Shown here: piece by piece, positions 9,056 to 17,598 of the stretch | Layout: each line of letters begins with the position of its first letter | How positions within the stretch are numbered: the stretch's first letter is position 1 | Source: Streptomyces sp. NBC_01497 | Lineage (GTDB): Bacteria; Actinomycetota; Actinomycetes; Streptomycetales; Streptomycetaceae | Reading direction: 5' to 3' | Length of the DNA stretch: 64,000 bases | Assembly: GCF_036250695.1 (NCBI RefSeq) | Contig: NZ_CP109428.1 | Span: 248,001 to 312,000, forward strand | Translations under genes and position numbers: made by a program | The notes under the pieces: model-generated | The model's input: only the letters and a program-made list of their open reading frames with translations | Told to the model about the DNA's origin: nothing | The model's database searches: none

Positions 9056-9788
9056 CCTTACCCCCCCAAGGCACGTATCCAACCGGTGAAGCCTCCGTGG
9101 AGACCGGGGTGAACAACTCTCCGTCGCCACTCGGGTCGATCTTCCAGTCCCCTTCAGCCCACTTCATGCGAACTGTTGTCGAGGCGTACCCTCCCGAGCT
9201 TTCCATGATCATCCCGACAGTGGCCTCCTTCTTCGAGTAGCCGTTGACAGAGAACCCGTAGTAGGGGCTGAGGGAGTACCCACTGACAGCCTGGACAAAT
9301 TGGCGTTGAAAGACGAACTGGTCTTTCCCAGAGCCAGGAACCAACTGCCGGTTCGCCACCGGTTTCCAGTCGGCAGTGCTCATGTGGGCAGTGATCGCGT
9401 GCGCCGCCATCACGGCGCCCATAGGGGTCCTCGAGAAGCAGGTCCACACAGGCCCGCGCCGCTGGCGTGGGCCGGCGCTGGGAGAAACCGGCACTCTGGC
9501 ACCATCCACCGAGACCCATTCCACATCGGCGGGAGCGTGGGCCGGCAGCTTCTGTTCACGATCATCCGTGGAACAGCCTGGCGGCCGTGTCGCCGCCGGG
9601 TGGACTGCGGCCTTGTCAACTCCCTCGCCACCTTCAGCAGATGTCTCGCCGTGGGCTGACAGGGCGAATACCGTTGCGCCGAGCAATAGAGCGAAGGCCA
9701 GTACGCAGGCGGAGAAAAACCAGGTGCGCCGCCCCTTAAGGTCGACATGGCCACTCTGTGACTCATTCGCTGCAAGAATGCGACCCAT
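9045..9788 (-). CDS. VirB8/TcpC-like conjugation protein (candidate)
   Basis: A 247-residue bitopic membrane protein. A basic N-terminus is followed by one hydrophobic segment (FFSACVLAFALLLGATVFAL, residues about 25-45), a Thr/Pro/Ala linker, and a soluble external domain. That domain starts with TPMGAVMAAHAITAHMS and ends with MKWAEGDWKID, a layout like the NTF2-fold domain of VirB8/TcpC proteins. The ATG at 9788 has AGGGG eight bases upstream and lies just after the stop of the second pilin-like gene. The gene order, pilin then VirB8-like then TrbL-like, supports the role. The family assignment is by architecture rather than a strong motif. Confidence 0.6.
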   Translation of the reverse strand: MGRILAANESQSGHVDLKGRRTWFFSACVLAFALLLGATVFALSAHGETSAEGGEGVDKAAVHPAATRPPGCSTDDREQKLPAHAPADVEWVSVDGARVPVSPSAGPRQRRGPVWTCFSRTPMGAVMAAHAITAHMSTADWKPVANRQLVPGSGKDQFVFQRQFVQAVSGYSLSPYYGFSVNGYSKKEATVGMIMESSGGYASTTVRMKWAEGDWKIDPSGDGELFTPVSTEASPVGYVPWGGKGGV

Positions 9789-9799
9789 TTCATTACCCC

Positions 9800-10099
9800 T
9801 CACTGGAAGACGAAGTTAATGAGGGGTCCTGCCGTTGCCACGAGTACGCAGCCGCAAAGCACCATTCCCAGCCTGCTCATGTGCTCGGAGCTCTCGCCCC
9901 TCTTCACCGATATAGCCATCATGGAGCCTGTGACAAGGACCCCGGCAACGCCCGCCGCCGTCCCTGCCCACGCAGCCAGACCCAGGACTGTGTTCACCTT
10001 CGCCGTCAGTTCCCCGGGAGCTTGCCTCGTCGGGTTGGGCACTGCTGCAAGATATTCAACCGGAAGGGAGGCTAGAATATTCGACGCTGCCATGAACAT
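9800..10099 (-). CDS. VirB2/TrbC-like small membrane protein 2
   Basis: A 99-residue peptide with two hydrophobic helices. The first is in LGLAAWAGTAAGVAGVLVTGSMMAI. The second is in MVLCGCVLVATAGPLINFVF. A short basic-acidic loop separates them, the classic VirB2/TrbC pilin topology. It is clearly paralogous to the peptide encoded just upstream, sharing the LGL-AW-AAGVAGV core and the V-ATAGPL ending. GGAG precedes the ATG. It probably forms the transfer pore or pilus-like filament, though actinomycete versions are not shown to make pili. Confidence 0.65.
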   Translation of the reverse strand: MFMAASNILASLPVEYLAAVPNPTRQAPGELTAKVNTVLGLAAWAGTAAGVAGVLVTGSMMAISVKRGESSEHMSRLGMVLCGCVLVATAGPLINFVFQ

Positions 10100-10109
10100 A
10101 ACTTCTCCT

Positions 10110-10379
10110 TTACTGGATTCCGAGAGGGCCGAGAAAGCTCACCAAAGGGCCGGCCGTTGTCGCGAGAACGCATGCTCCCAAAACTGTTACAAGTCCGCGG
10201 AAGTATCCGGCCCCCTCTCCGGGCTCCCCGCTATTCAGCCGGAGGGCCAGTTGTATTCCCACCATGATTACGCCGGCAACGCCGGCAGCACTTGCACACC
10301 AAGCCAGGAGGCCAAGCAGCGTGTCAGCGCTTGTACCGGCAGGGTTGAAGTGCCCTTGGTCAGCCAGAATTTCAATCAT
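10110..10379 (-). CDS. VirB2/TrbC-like small membrane protein 1
   Basis: An 89-residue two-helix peptide with LLGLLAWCASAAGVAGVIMVG as the first membrane segment and VTVLGACVLATTAGPLVSFLG as the second. It is the paralogue of the downstream 99-residue peptide, ten bases away, so the pair looks like a tandem duplication. Its ATG overlaps the stop of the DUF6668-like gene (ATGA), giving translational coupling at the head of the transfer operon. Role by analogy: major structural subunit of the channel or filament. Confidence 0.65.
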   Translation of the reverse strand: MIEILADQGHFNPAGTSADTLLGLLAWCASAAGVAGVIMVGIQLALRLNSGEPGEGAGYFRGLVTVLGACVLATTAGPLVSFLGPLGIQ

Positions 10380-11008
10380 TCAACAAGTCCTCCCTTTCTC
10401 GCGCTGGTCCTTGCGGCCAACTTTTGAAGTTCCTTGGGAAGTTCGCGAGGTAGTTCGTCGGTGCGAAGAGAGGAGATCCATGAGAGCCGGTGCACATCGG
10501 CCACCGACCGCAGTACGCGAATCCTCCGCTGCAGCTGGACAGGGAGACGACCGGGCGCATCCGGAACGAGTACCACCCCCAGAACCCGAAGGTCAGGCGC
10601 GTTCTCTCCGTGTTTCAAAACGTTCAACATCTGCGAAGTAGCGCGCAGCCCGGCAGCGTGGGTGCGAGCGACGAGATAAACGGCGCGAGGATCATCTCCT
10701 CTGGGCCACCTGGAACCTATGTCCACCCCGCCGAGGAGACGTGTCAGTGTTGTGGCGCCCGCGCCCCCGTGGACACTGAGCCATCCCACTGACCCGTGCG
10801 TGCGACCCGCACTCCGCGGCGGCCTTCGAGAGGCAGCGGGTGCGGGCATCCGCTGGCGCTGACCACCTATGTCAGCTTCTCGGCTCGCCGGCTGGGGCGG
10901 GGCCTCCCGCTGGTGTTCCTCGACCGCCCGACTCTGGGGGGCTCGGGGCTCGGACGGCCCGCGCACCCAGAGGTCAGGACTCCTGGACTCGACGACTATC
11001 GCCTCCAC
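10376..11008 (-). CDS. DUF6668-like, degenerate ParA/MinD-type protein
   Basis: A 210-residue protein with a disordered Arg/Pro-rich first third. A P-loop-like motif GWLSVHGGAGATTLTRLLGG follows, then AVYLVARTHAAGLRATSQMLN and LRVLGVVLVPDAPGRLP, as in deviant Walker ATPases. The canonical second lysine of ParA (KGG) is replaced by GGAGATT, so ATPase activity is doubtful. It starts with GTG 11008 behind GAGGAGG and opens the minus-strand transfer operon. Its location suggests a spatial or regulatory role in transfer. I recall this pattern as DUF6668 in actinobacterial secretion loci, but the name is less certain than the context. Confidence 0.6.
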   Translation of the reverse strand: MEAIVVESRSPDLWVRGPSEPRAPQSRAVEEHQREAPPQPASREADIGGQRQRMPAPAASRRPPRSAGRTHGSVGWLSVHGGAGATTLTRLLGGVDIGSRWPRGDDPRAVYLVARTHAAGLRATSQMLNVLKHGENAPDLRVLGVVLVPDAPGRLPVQLQRRIRVLRSVADVHRLSWISSLRTDELPRELPKELQKLAARTSARKGGLVE

Positions 11009-11194
11009 ACCCGTTGCCTCCTCGCATGTGTCTCGACTCCCCTGGTAATGACACCCGTTGAACCCGTCTGGCCTCGCCCGCCGTCACGGTGTACAGGAGC
11101 AGTCGCCCTGCCAGACACCACGACGACAAGGACCCGCCTTAGGTTCAAGGTGGCTTGCGATGGGTGCCTGAAACACACCGGAGAGGGGACACGA

Positions 11195-12001
11195 GTGGAC
11201 AGCGAGCCAGGCCAGCAAGGAGGCGTGAGAACATCAGCAGGGACGAAGGCTGCCGTGGGTGCAGCGGGTTGCGGGTGTCTGGCGATACCCATGACGGCGA
11301 CACTCGGAATAGTCGCCGTGCTCATCATCGGTGGGCTCGGGGTTCTTTTCTACCCGCTCGTCATCCTCATCCTCATTTTTCACCTCGGGGGTTCTACGGG
11401 GCAGTCCGCCGATCAAGCCAAGGAGTCAGTCAAATTGATTGAGGGTGATGGATCAGGGAGCCTGGCGGTCGACGCGGTACCGGGCAATTACGTGGATGCA
11501 ATCCAATCTGCGGGCCGGCAGTGCAAGGAGATAGGCCCAGTGGTGATCGCATCACAGCTAAAGGTGGAGTCTGATTTCGACCCAAACCATACCGGAACGG
11601 ACGGAACGCAGGGGATAGCAGGACTGTCTCCCAGCGTTTTTCAACAGTACGGATCCGACACCGACAACAATGGGAAAACCTCCATCTTCGACGCCAAAGA
11701 CTCCATCGCCGCGGAAGGCAAGTACTTGTGCGCACTTGTCGATCAGGTAAAACCGTACGCAAACGACGGTTCATTTCAGACCTCGAACTTGTCTCTCGCA
11801 CTGGCCGCGTACCGCGTCGGTGCCGACGCGATCAAACAGGCAAATGGCATGCCTAGTACGGACGAGGCCCTCTCGTACGTGACTTCAGTACGTGACTGGT
11901 TCCCCGAGTTCGACGGCCTCTTCCCGCCGCTCCCCAATCCCACATCGACAGGTCAGACCCCTACGCCCGCCCAGCCAAAGCCCACAGTTTCGGCACGTTG
12001 A
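11195..12001 (+). CDS. membrane-anchored lytic transglycosylase, VirB1-like
   Basis: A 268-residue protein with one strong hydrophobic stretch (ATLGIVAVLIIGGLGVLFYPLVILILIF, read here in parts) near residues 30-58. An SLT/lysozyme-like domain follows. The probable catalytic glutamate is in SQLKVESDFDP, followed by GTQGIAGLSPSVFQQYG and a final Ser/Thr/Pro tail. It would open local gaps in peptidoglycan for the transfer apparatus. The GTG at 11195 is chosen because GGAGAGGGG precedes it. The upstream open frame to 10796 is antisense to the DUF6668-like gene and lacks such a site. It diverges from the operon across about 190 bp that must hold both promoters. Confidence 0.8.
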   Translation: MDSEPGQQGGVRTSAGTKAAVGAAGCGCLAIPMTATLGIVAVLIIGGLGVLFYPLVILILIFHLGGSTGQSADQAKESVKLIEGDGSGSLAVDAVPGNYVDAIQSAGRQCKEIGPVVIASQLKVESDFDPNHTGTDGTQGIAGLSPSVFQQYGSDTDNNGKTSIFDAKDSIAAEGKYLCALVDQVKPYANDGSFQTSNLSLALAAYRVGADAIKQANGMPSTDEALSYVTSVRDWFPEFDGLFPPLPNPTSTGQTPTPAQPKPTVSAR

Positions 12002-12060
12002 GTCACCGCATCGGGTGGGGCGGTCGCTCATGACCTTGAGGCGCTGGGTTCAAACTAGGA

Positions 12061-12079
12061 CGCCGTCCCTGCGACGGCG
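12061..12079 (+). terminator. hairpin downstream of the transglycosylase gene
   Basis: CGCCGTC and GACGGCG form a perfect 7-bp GC stem around a five-base loop, 60 bases after the stop at 12001. It lacks a U tract, as is common for actinomycete terminators. Confidence 0.5.
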
Positions 12080-12484
12080 CGCTGTGCTGCTCGCGGAGCG
12101 GACTCGCTCACCTGCTGAACTAGGCGTTGGCTCCCAATCACCGCGATGCGCATGTCTCATCAGAAGCCCCCCGTATACCGTTTGACTGGCAAAGTCCGGG
12201 ATCACGCTGCTCGCGGCCGGCCTTGGTGGCATCGAACCCGACACCCTTGGCCGGCAGACGCGCCTGTACCGCTCCTGGTCAAGGAAGCCGCCCCGAGACA
12301 CCCCGGTAGAGGCGGCAGGGTAGCGTGCCAGCAACCCTTCTCTAAGATCGAGCCAGAGCACACCACGCCGAGAAGGTTCAGGCGTCCGCTCGCCCATCTG
12401 CAGCGCCCAGCCCAGGTTGCAAGACATGCGGCCACCCTCTGAACTACCTGCTGAGACACGTAGCGACCGATTAGGAAACCAAAG
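12080..12484. other. intergenic, nothing recognised
   Basis: About 400 bases separate the hairpin from the next start. Open frames on the minus strand here are antisense or compositional and show no family features. The last 20 bases hold the ribosome site TAGGAAACC of the following gene. Confidence 0.4.
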
Positions 12485-13624
12485 ATGCTTCCTCTGAAAA
12501 ACTCTACGCAAGTCCGCAAAGCATCCCTCAGCAAGCCTGACAAGCAACAGGACGGCAGGAGCGACTTGCGTGTCTTCATCACGGAGGAAGGCGCCCTCCT
12601 GCTGAACGATAAGCCTTCTCAGATCGGCTCTCCCGAACAGTTTCACGACATCATCCTCGATGCCGCGCAAAGTGAGGCACAGCGCAGGGGACGGCCGGTC
12701 ACGGTCTCTATCGACGACCGCCAGGCCGGATACTCAGCCAGGATCACCGTAGACTCGGACGGCTCCAGCCAACTGACGACCGGACCAGACCTCGACAGCC
12801 ACGATGGTCATGCTGCGGAGGAGGCCTCTGCCGAGGAGCAGCCTTCGCCCGTCGCCGTGAGCATGCCCGGCGGCGAGGAGGCCTACCAGACGGATAAGCC
12901 GTCTCCCCGTGTAGCCGCCGAGGGCGAAGCCACGCCAACCGAAGGTGGCCAGGGTTCTGGAGAGGTGCCGAATCAGGACAGTCAAGGTACCGAGGAGGTG
13001 CCGCATCAGGACATGGAAAGCGCCATCGGGGAGGACGCGAGCCAAGTCGAGCACCTCTCATTGATCTCCACTCGGAATCCGAAACGGTCTATGACGCCCA
13101 AGGTGCCCACACCTGACGCGTCCCCGACCTCGTGGGGCTTTCCCGAGGCTCGAGACACGTCGGTCGTCGTGAGTCCCGCGCCGGTCAGGGATCGACGCAC
13201 GCACACGGGTCGAGACTGGCTACTGGATATCGAGGACTTGGTCGAGGCCAGGGTCGAGGAGGTAAAACAGCTCTACGGGGAAGACCACGTAAACGCCTCA
13301 GAGGTCTTTGGCCTGGCCGGATACCTCGCTCACATGCGCAGTGACCAGGAACAAGCAGCCAGCCTGCTCCTGGAGGTCGCGCGGATCAGGCAGTCCTCCG
13401 GTGACACGCGCGCTGTTGATGCACTGAAGTGGGCAACCGCTGCGTGGCTCACGCTCAAGCCCTTCCAGGCACGATCGCACCTGGACACCCTCTTGGACAT
13501 CTGGGAGAGGCTGGCAGAGGAGGGCCTCACCGATGTCGACGAGGTGGTCTACGACTGCGTACAGCAAGCCAGCGAACGCCTGGCCCGCCTGCTCATTAAT
13601 TCTCCCGTACGCGGAGGCAGTTGA
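12485..13624 (+). CDS. hypothetical protein with helical TPR-like C-terminus
   Basis: A 379-residue protein in three parts. Residues 1-95 form a folded-looking region (LRVFITEEGALLLNDKP, then PVTVSIDDRQAGYSARITV). Residues about 100-235 are acidic, Glu/Ser/Pro-rich and probably disordered. Residues about 245-375 are helical and repeat-like (VFGLAGYLAHMRSDQEQAASLLLEVARI, followed by ALKWATAAWLTL). The last part resembles TPR arrays. I do not recognise the family. Its position, on the same strand as the transglycosylase next to the transfer operon, suggests an accessory factor of conjugation. ATG is preceded by TAGGAAACC. Confidence 0.65.
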   Translation: MLPLKNSTQVRKASLSKPDKQQDGRSDLRVFITEEGALLLNDKPSQIGSPEQFHDIILDAAQSEAQRRGRPVTVSIDDRQAGYSARITVDSDGSSQLTTGPDLDSHDGHAAEEASAEEQPSPVAVSMPGGEEAYQTDKPSPRVAAEGEATPTEGGQGSGEVPNQDSQGTEEVPHQDMESAIGEDASQVEHLSLISTRNPKRSMTPKVPTPDASPTSWGFPEARDTSVVVSPAPVRDRRTHTGRDWLLDIEDLVEARVEEVKQLYGEDHVNASEVFGLAGYLAHMRSDQEQAASLLLEVARIRQSSGDTRAVDALKWATAAWLTLKPFQARSHLDTLLDIWERLAEEGLTDVDEVVYDCVQQASERLARLLINSPVRGGS

Positions 13625-14145
13625 TCGGACAGCGCCGCTATCCGCAGACGGGCACAGCCTTGACAAAGACAAGTCGTTCGAGTCCGTTCCGTCTGAACGT
13701 CGGCACAGTCAGGGAGCAGCCTGGTGGAGGCAGCGACTGCGCCTCGCCCACACGACGGGCACTGACCACCTGCCCGTAAACGACGGGACTGACGGCGCGC
13801 CAGGCGTCGTGGCTGGGGAGGACCGACTCGATGTTGCTCCGTGTCCAGACCGGCGGAACTACCAGATGACGGTGTCCCACCTGGTGAGCTCGAGTATTCG
13901 TTTGTAGGGGCAGCAGGGTCAGGTGACCGAGGAAGGCGATGTTCAAAGCGGCGTTGAGGCGGCAGCGGCAGCATCGTGTTTTCGATTACGCCCTGCTGAC
14001 GCCCTGTTCATTCGCGGCGTTCCATCTCTTCTGGGGCCGTGTGGTTGCTACGCCATCGCCGCGAGTTCAAGCGGGTCGCATGTCTTGTCGGCATGAGGTT
14101 CGCGGGGCTTCCGCACCGCAGAGTTCGCCGTAGACACACCTCTTA
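13625..14145. other. intergenic up to an IS end, nothing recognised
   Basis: No convincing coding sequence. The frames open on either strand are rich in Arg/Pro/Ser without family motifs. The right edge holds the terminal repeat of the IS5-type remnant that begins at 14146. Confidence 0.4.
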
Positions 14146-14990
14146 GAGGTCCTAACAGAAGCCTCTGATGATGTGGCTGTCGGTTCGGATGCTCGTTGGG
14201 TTGCGCGTGGGGAAGAGGGGGTCGCGTCCGTGGATCGTTTCGGACGAACTGTGGCCGTTGATTGAGCCGTTGGTGGCCGGACCGGGTCGAAGCCGGTGTC
14301 CGGCAGGCGGCGGGTGGCGGACGGGCAGGCTCTGTGCGGGATCCTGTTCGTGCTGCACACCGGGATGCTGTGGGAGTACCTGCCGCAGGAGTTGGGCTTC
14401 GGCTCGGGCATGACGTGCTGGCGATGGCTTGCAGCATGGAACGAGGCCACTGTCTGGAACAGACCCCGCATCGTGCCACTGGCCAAGGTCCGGGCCGCCA
14501 GGCAACTCGGCTGGTCTCGGGCGGGCAAGTAATTCCTCCCATGTCCGGGCCGCTCGTCGGGGCCCAGAGCGGTCCCGGCCTCGTCCGCGCACGTCCGGGC
14601 AGCAAGCACCACCACCACCTCCTCGTCGACGGTCAGGGCATACCACTCGCGGTGTCCTTGGCCGGCGGAAACCGCGGGCGACGTCACCCAACTCATGCCC
14701 CTGCCGGCGAAGACCCCGTCGGTGCCGGGCCCCGTGGGGCGAGCACGGCGACGGCCGGACACCCCGCCCGAAGACCGGCGACCACGACCACGACAAGTAC
14801 TGCCAACAGGCCCGGGCTCGCGGCATCAAACCAGTCATCGCCCACCGCGGCTTTCCCTACGGCCCCGGCCTCCACGTTCAAAGCCGGGTCATCGAACGGA
14901 CGATCGCCTGATCCACCGATTCCGACGTCTATGTACCCGCCGGGAACGACACAACATCCACGAAGCCCTCCCCAGCCACGCCACCTGCCT
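14146..14990 (+). pseudogene. IS5-family transposase remnant (GAGGTCCTAACAG-type), right end lost
   Basis: The left terminal repeat GAGGTCCTAACAG sits next to TA at 14144-14145. The transposase is broken into at least three frames. They are RPWIVSDELWPLIEPL near 14230, then QALCGILFVLHTGMLWEYLPQELGFGSGMTCW near 14330-14420, a stop after WSRAGK at 14530, and a C-terminal part with GIKPVIAHRGFPYG and VIERTIA to about 14910. The same element is better preserved at 29878-30765. The right end is missing, and the sequence passes straight into the next IS5 element at about 14999. Confidence 0.8.
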
Positions 14991-15121
14991 CACCCGACGA
15001 GTCGTTTGTAGCAGCACAGGGCGGCGGCGAGTCCAAGAACGGCACGGTAGTTGGAGGGTTGGCGTTCGTAGCGTGGGCTGAGCCGACGGTATGTCAAGCA
15101 CCGGGTTTCGTGGAGAGTGGG

Positions 15122-16042
15122 TTAACTGGTTTTCTGGAGTGATGCAGGGGGTTCGGCCGCATTGTGGGCGGCCTCGCGTTCGGCCGGGGTGACGTGCCCG
15201 AGTTCGCCGTGCAGGCGGCGCTGGTTGAACCAGTCGACGTACTCGGCGACGGCGATCTCGACGTCGTTGATCGAGGTCCAGGGCCCCTTGTTGCGGATCA
15301 GCTCGGCCTTGAAGAGGCTGTTGAATGCCTCGGCGAGGGCGTTGTCGTAACTGTCGCCCTTGGAACCGACTGAGGCCACGGCCGCCTCGTCGGCGAGGCG
15401 TTCGGTGTAGCGGATGGCACGGTATTGAACTCCGCGGTCGGAGTGATGTGTGAGGCCGGCCAGGTCGGCGCCGGTGTGCCGGCGGCGCCAGATCGCCATC
15501 TCCAGGGCATCGAGGGCGAGATCGGTGTAGAGGCTGGTGGCGACCTGCCAGCCGACGACCATGCGGGAGAAGACGTCGATGACGAAGGCCGCGTAGACCC
15601 AGCCGGAGAACGTTCTGATGTAGGTGATGTCGGCCACCCACAGCTGGTTGGGGGCAGTTGCGGTGAACTGCCGCTCGACCAGGTCGGCTGGACGGTCGGT
15701 CTCCGGGGCGGGTCGGGTGGTGCGCGGGCTCTTGGCCCGGATCACGCCGCGAAGTCCCGCCGATCTCATGAGGCGTTCGACCGTGCATCGGGCCACCTCG
15801 GCTCCCTCACGCCGAAGGGCGGCGTGGACCTTGCGTGCGCCGTAGACGCTGTAGTTGTCGGCATGGATGCGGCGTATCTGTTCGGTGAGTTGCTCATCGC
15901 GCAGGCTACGGGCTGACGGCGGACGGGTGTGGGCGGCGTAGTAGGTGCTCGGCGCGATCGGCGCGTCCGTCTCGGCGAGGACATCGCAAATCGGCTGGAC
16001 GCCGAACGTCTCCTTGTACTGGTCGATGTAGGCGACCTTCAT
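15122..16042 (-). CDS. IS3-family transposase OrfB (integrase-like catalytic subunit)
   Basis: A 306-residue protein with the IS3 OrfB layout. An HTH-like region (YSVYGARKVHAALRREG) is followed by an rve-type DDE core. D is in LWVADITYIR, the second D in THHSDRGVQY, and E in NALAEAFNSLFKAELI. The C-terminal WFNQRRLHGELGHVTPAE is typical. The ATG overlaps the orfA stop as ATGA. IS3 elements usually also make an OrfAB fusion by -1 frameshifting. Both frames are intact, so this is one of the few potentially active transposases in the window. Confidence 0.9.
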   Translation of the reverse strand: MKVAYIDQYKETFGVQPICDVLAETDAPIAPSTYYAAHTRPPSARSLRDEQLTEQIRRIHADNYSVYGARKVHAALRREGAEVARCTVERLMRSAGLRGVIRAKSPRTTRPAPETDRPADLVERQFTATAPNQLWVADITYIRTFSGWVYAAFVIDVFSRMVVGWQVATSLYTDLALDALEMAIWRRRHTGADLAGLTHHSDRGVQYRAIRYTERLADEAAVASVGSKGDSYDNALAEAFNSLFKAELIRNKGPWTSINDVEIAVAEYVDWFNQRRLHGELGHVTPAEREAAHNAAEPPASLQKTS

Positions 16043-16356
16043 CGCAGTGGACGGTCCAGCTCCGCGGCGAAGAAAGCCGAGGCGGACTTCAATATCGCGT
16101 TCGCCCGCCGCAGTTCCTTCACCTCCCGCTCCAGTTCCGCGATCTGAGCAGCCTCCGCACTCGTTGTGCCGGGCACGACGCCCTCGTCGATCTCGACCCG
16201 CTTCACCCAGCCGCGCAGGGCCTCGGGGTGCACGTCCAACTGATCCGCGATGCGCTTGATCGCACCGGCCCGACCAGCCGGGTCTTTGCGGGCCTCGACC
16301 GCCAGACGCGTCGCGCGTTCACGCAGTTCGTCGGGGTACTTACGGGGAGCAGCCAT
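16039..16356 (-). CDS. IS3-family OrfA (HTH protein)
   Basis: About 105 residues from MAAPRKYPDELRERA. An N-terminal helix-turn-helix (IADQLDVHPEALRGWVKR) binds the element ends. It is followed by a leucine-zipper-like coiled coil (IAELEREVKELRRANAILKSA). The start three codons inside the longest frame is chosen from the family consensus. The stop overlaps the orfB start. Confidence 0.9.
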   Translation of the reverse strand: MAAPRKYPDELRERATRLAVEARKDPAGRAGAIKRIADQLDVHPEALRGWVKRVEIDEGVVPGTTSAEAAQIAELEREVKELRRANAILKSASAFFAAELDRPLR

Positions 16357-17163
16357 GATCGGCATCCTTCCGGGTCTTGACGATCTCCATCAAACCCGGG
16401 GCGATTCAGTAGCCGGACAGCCACTACATGGTGTGCTCGATCACCTACCCTTCGGCGTCCCAGCCGTTCGCTGAACTCGATGCCTTTGCATGCGATGCGG
16501 ACTCCGATGTGCTTGCCCCATAACCATTTCCGCAAGTGGGGGACGTCGTATGCCTTGTCGGCGTGGAGGCGTTGGGGCTTGAAGTAGCGTCCGTGGTAGG
16601 GGTCGTGTCTCGTTTGGTGACCCATGATCATGGGCTTCAGTGCAAGGCCGTCGTGGACGTTGGCGGCGGAGAGGCCGACGGCCAGGGGCAGTCCGTTCGC
16701 GTCCGACAGGACGTGCATCTTGGAGCCCGGCTTACCTCGGTCCACGGGGCTCGGACCTGTGTGTTCGCCCCCTTTTTTGCCCGCACGTGCGCGGAGTCGC
16801 GCACGACACGGGAGACGTCGATGAGGCCGGCGTCGTCCAGCCGGTGCAGGACCGCTCCGTGCAGGCGGCCCCAGACTCCTGCTCTCGACCAGATCATGAA
16901 CCGTCGATGCACCGTCGACTTCGACACCCCGAAACACGGCGGCAACGCCCGCCAGGAACACCCACCGACCAGTACATAGATGACTGCCGCGAACAGCGTC
17001 TCATCAGGCGTGTCCTGCGTTCCACCGCCCTGCGGACGCACTTTCGACGGCGGGATGAGAGGCTTCGCGGTCCCCCACAACCTGCCCGGAACAATCCAAC
17101 TCCACGTCCCCTGACCTATGTTGGACAGACCTACCCAGCCTCACGACATAGGACACTGTCTTA

Positions 17164-17598
17164 GGATTCGCAGGTCGGCGGTGCCCGCACTAGCAGCATC
17201 GGCCGGGCCCGGGCGCGGCAGTTCACTTGGAAACCCAGGGCGAGTATGAAGTGTGTATGTTAAATGTACGAGGCTTTGGTTGACTCTTCACGTACCTTGA
17301 CGGGGACACCGCGCCGTTCGGTGGTGCCACGCGAGAACATGCCGCAGATACACAGGACACCGCCGGTGGGGGTGACTTCCGAAACAATGCACTCGTCAGC
17401 ACTTGCGCAATGGCTCCTGGCTGCCAGCATCTGCGCTACCAGGCGGGGGCGCCGGATGCCTTCGATCGAGTCGGCCCCGTGGTCGTCTCATCAACTCCCT
17501 GCTGACTGCGGCAGTCATGGGGTGCACACGTCACACCTGTCCATGCCGGGCTGCCCATTGGCTATAGACGTAGCGCGACCGCTGAAGGATCCGAGAAG
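17164..17598. other. intergenic upstream of the lectin gene
   Basis: No coding sequence recognised. AAGGA lies about ten bases before the ATG at 17599. The segment probably holds the promoter of the lectin gene, but I cannot single out -35/-10 boxes with confidence. Confidence 0.35.

Larger units (their letters stand above)
15092..16408 (-). mobile_element. IS3-family element inserted in the IS5 element
   Basis: The ends are TGTCAAGCACCGGGTTT (left) and TGAATCGCCCCGGGTTT (right, reverse complement). It is flanked by the direct repeat GTA at 15089-15091 and 16409-16411. Removing it rejoins the IS5 sequence to match the uninterrupted copy near 39.1 kb (CGGTAGCCGG), which proves the insertion point. 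It contains intact orfA and orfB. Confidence 0.9.
14999..17160 (-). mobile_element. IS5-family element interrupted by an IS3 element
   Basis: The two outer pieces (14999-15091 and 16409-17160) together form one IS5-family copy closely related to the element at 38984-39848. The right terminal repeat, read on the minus strand, is GACAGTGTCCTATGTCG and is followed by TTA at 17161-17163. The transposase has the usual two-frame plan. OrfA (LIPPSKVRPQGGG through DSAHVRAKKGAN) is followed by a slippery A6G run, then OrfB (GPSPVDRGKPGSKMHVLSDANG through LGRRR). OrfB has additional frame damage near 16450 and is cut by the IS3 insertion. The left terminal repeat is not present, so the copy is also truncated there. 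Confidence 0.85.

Noticed and set aside
10796..11194. N-terminal extension of the lytic transglycosylase frame
   Set aside because: It overlaps the oppositely oriented DUF6668-like gene, has no recognisable domain, and the GTG at 11195 has a good ribosome site.
12050..12670. 206-residue minus-strand frame
   Set aside because: Its first half is antisense to the following gene and the rest is compositional, with no family resemblance.
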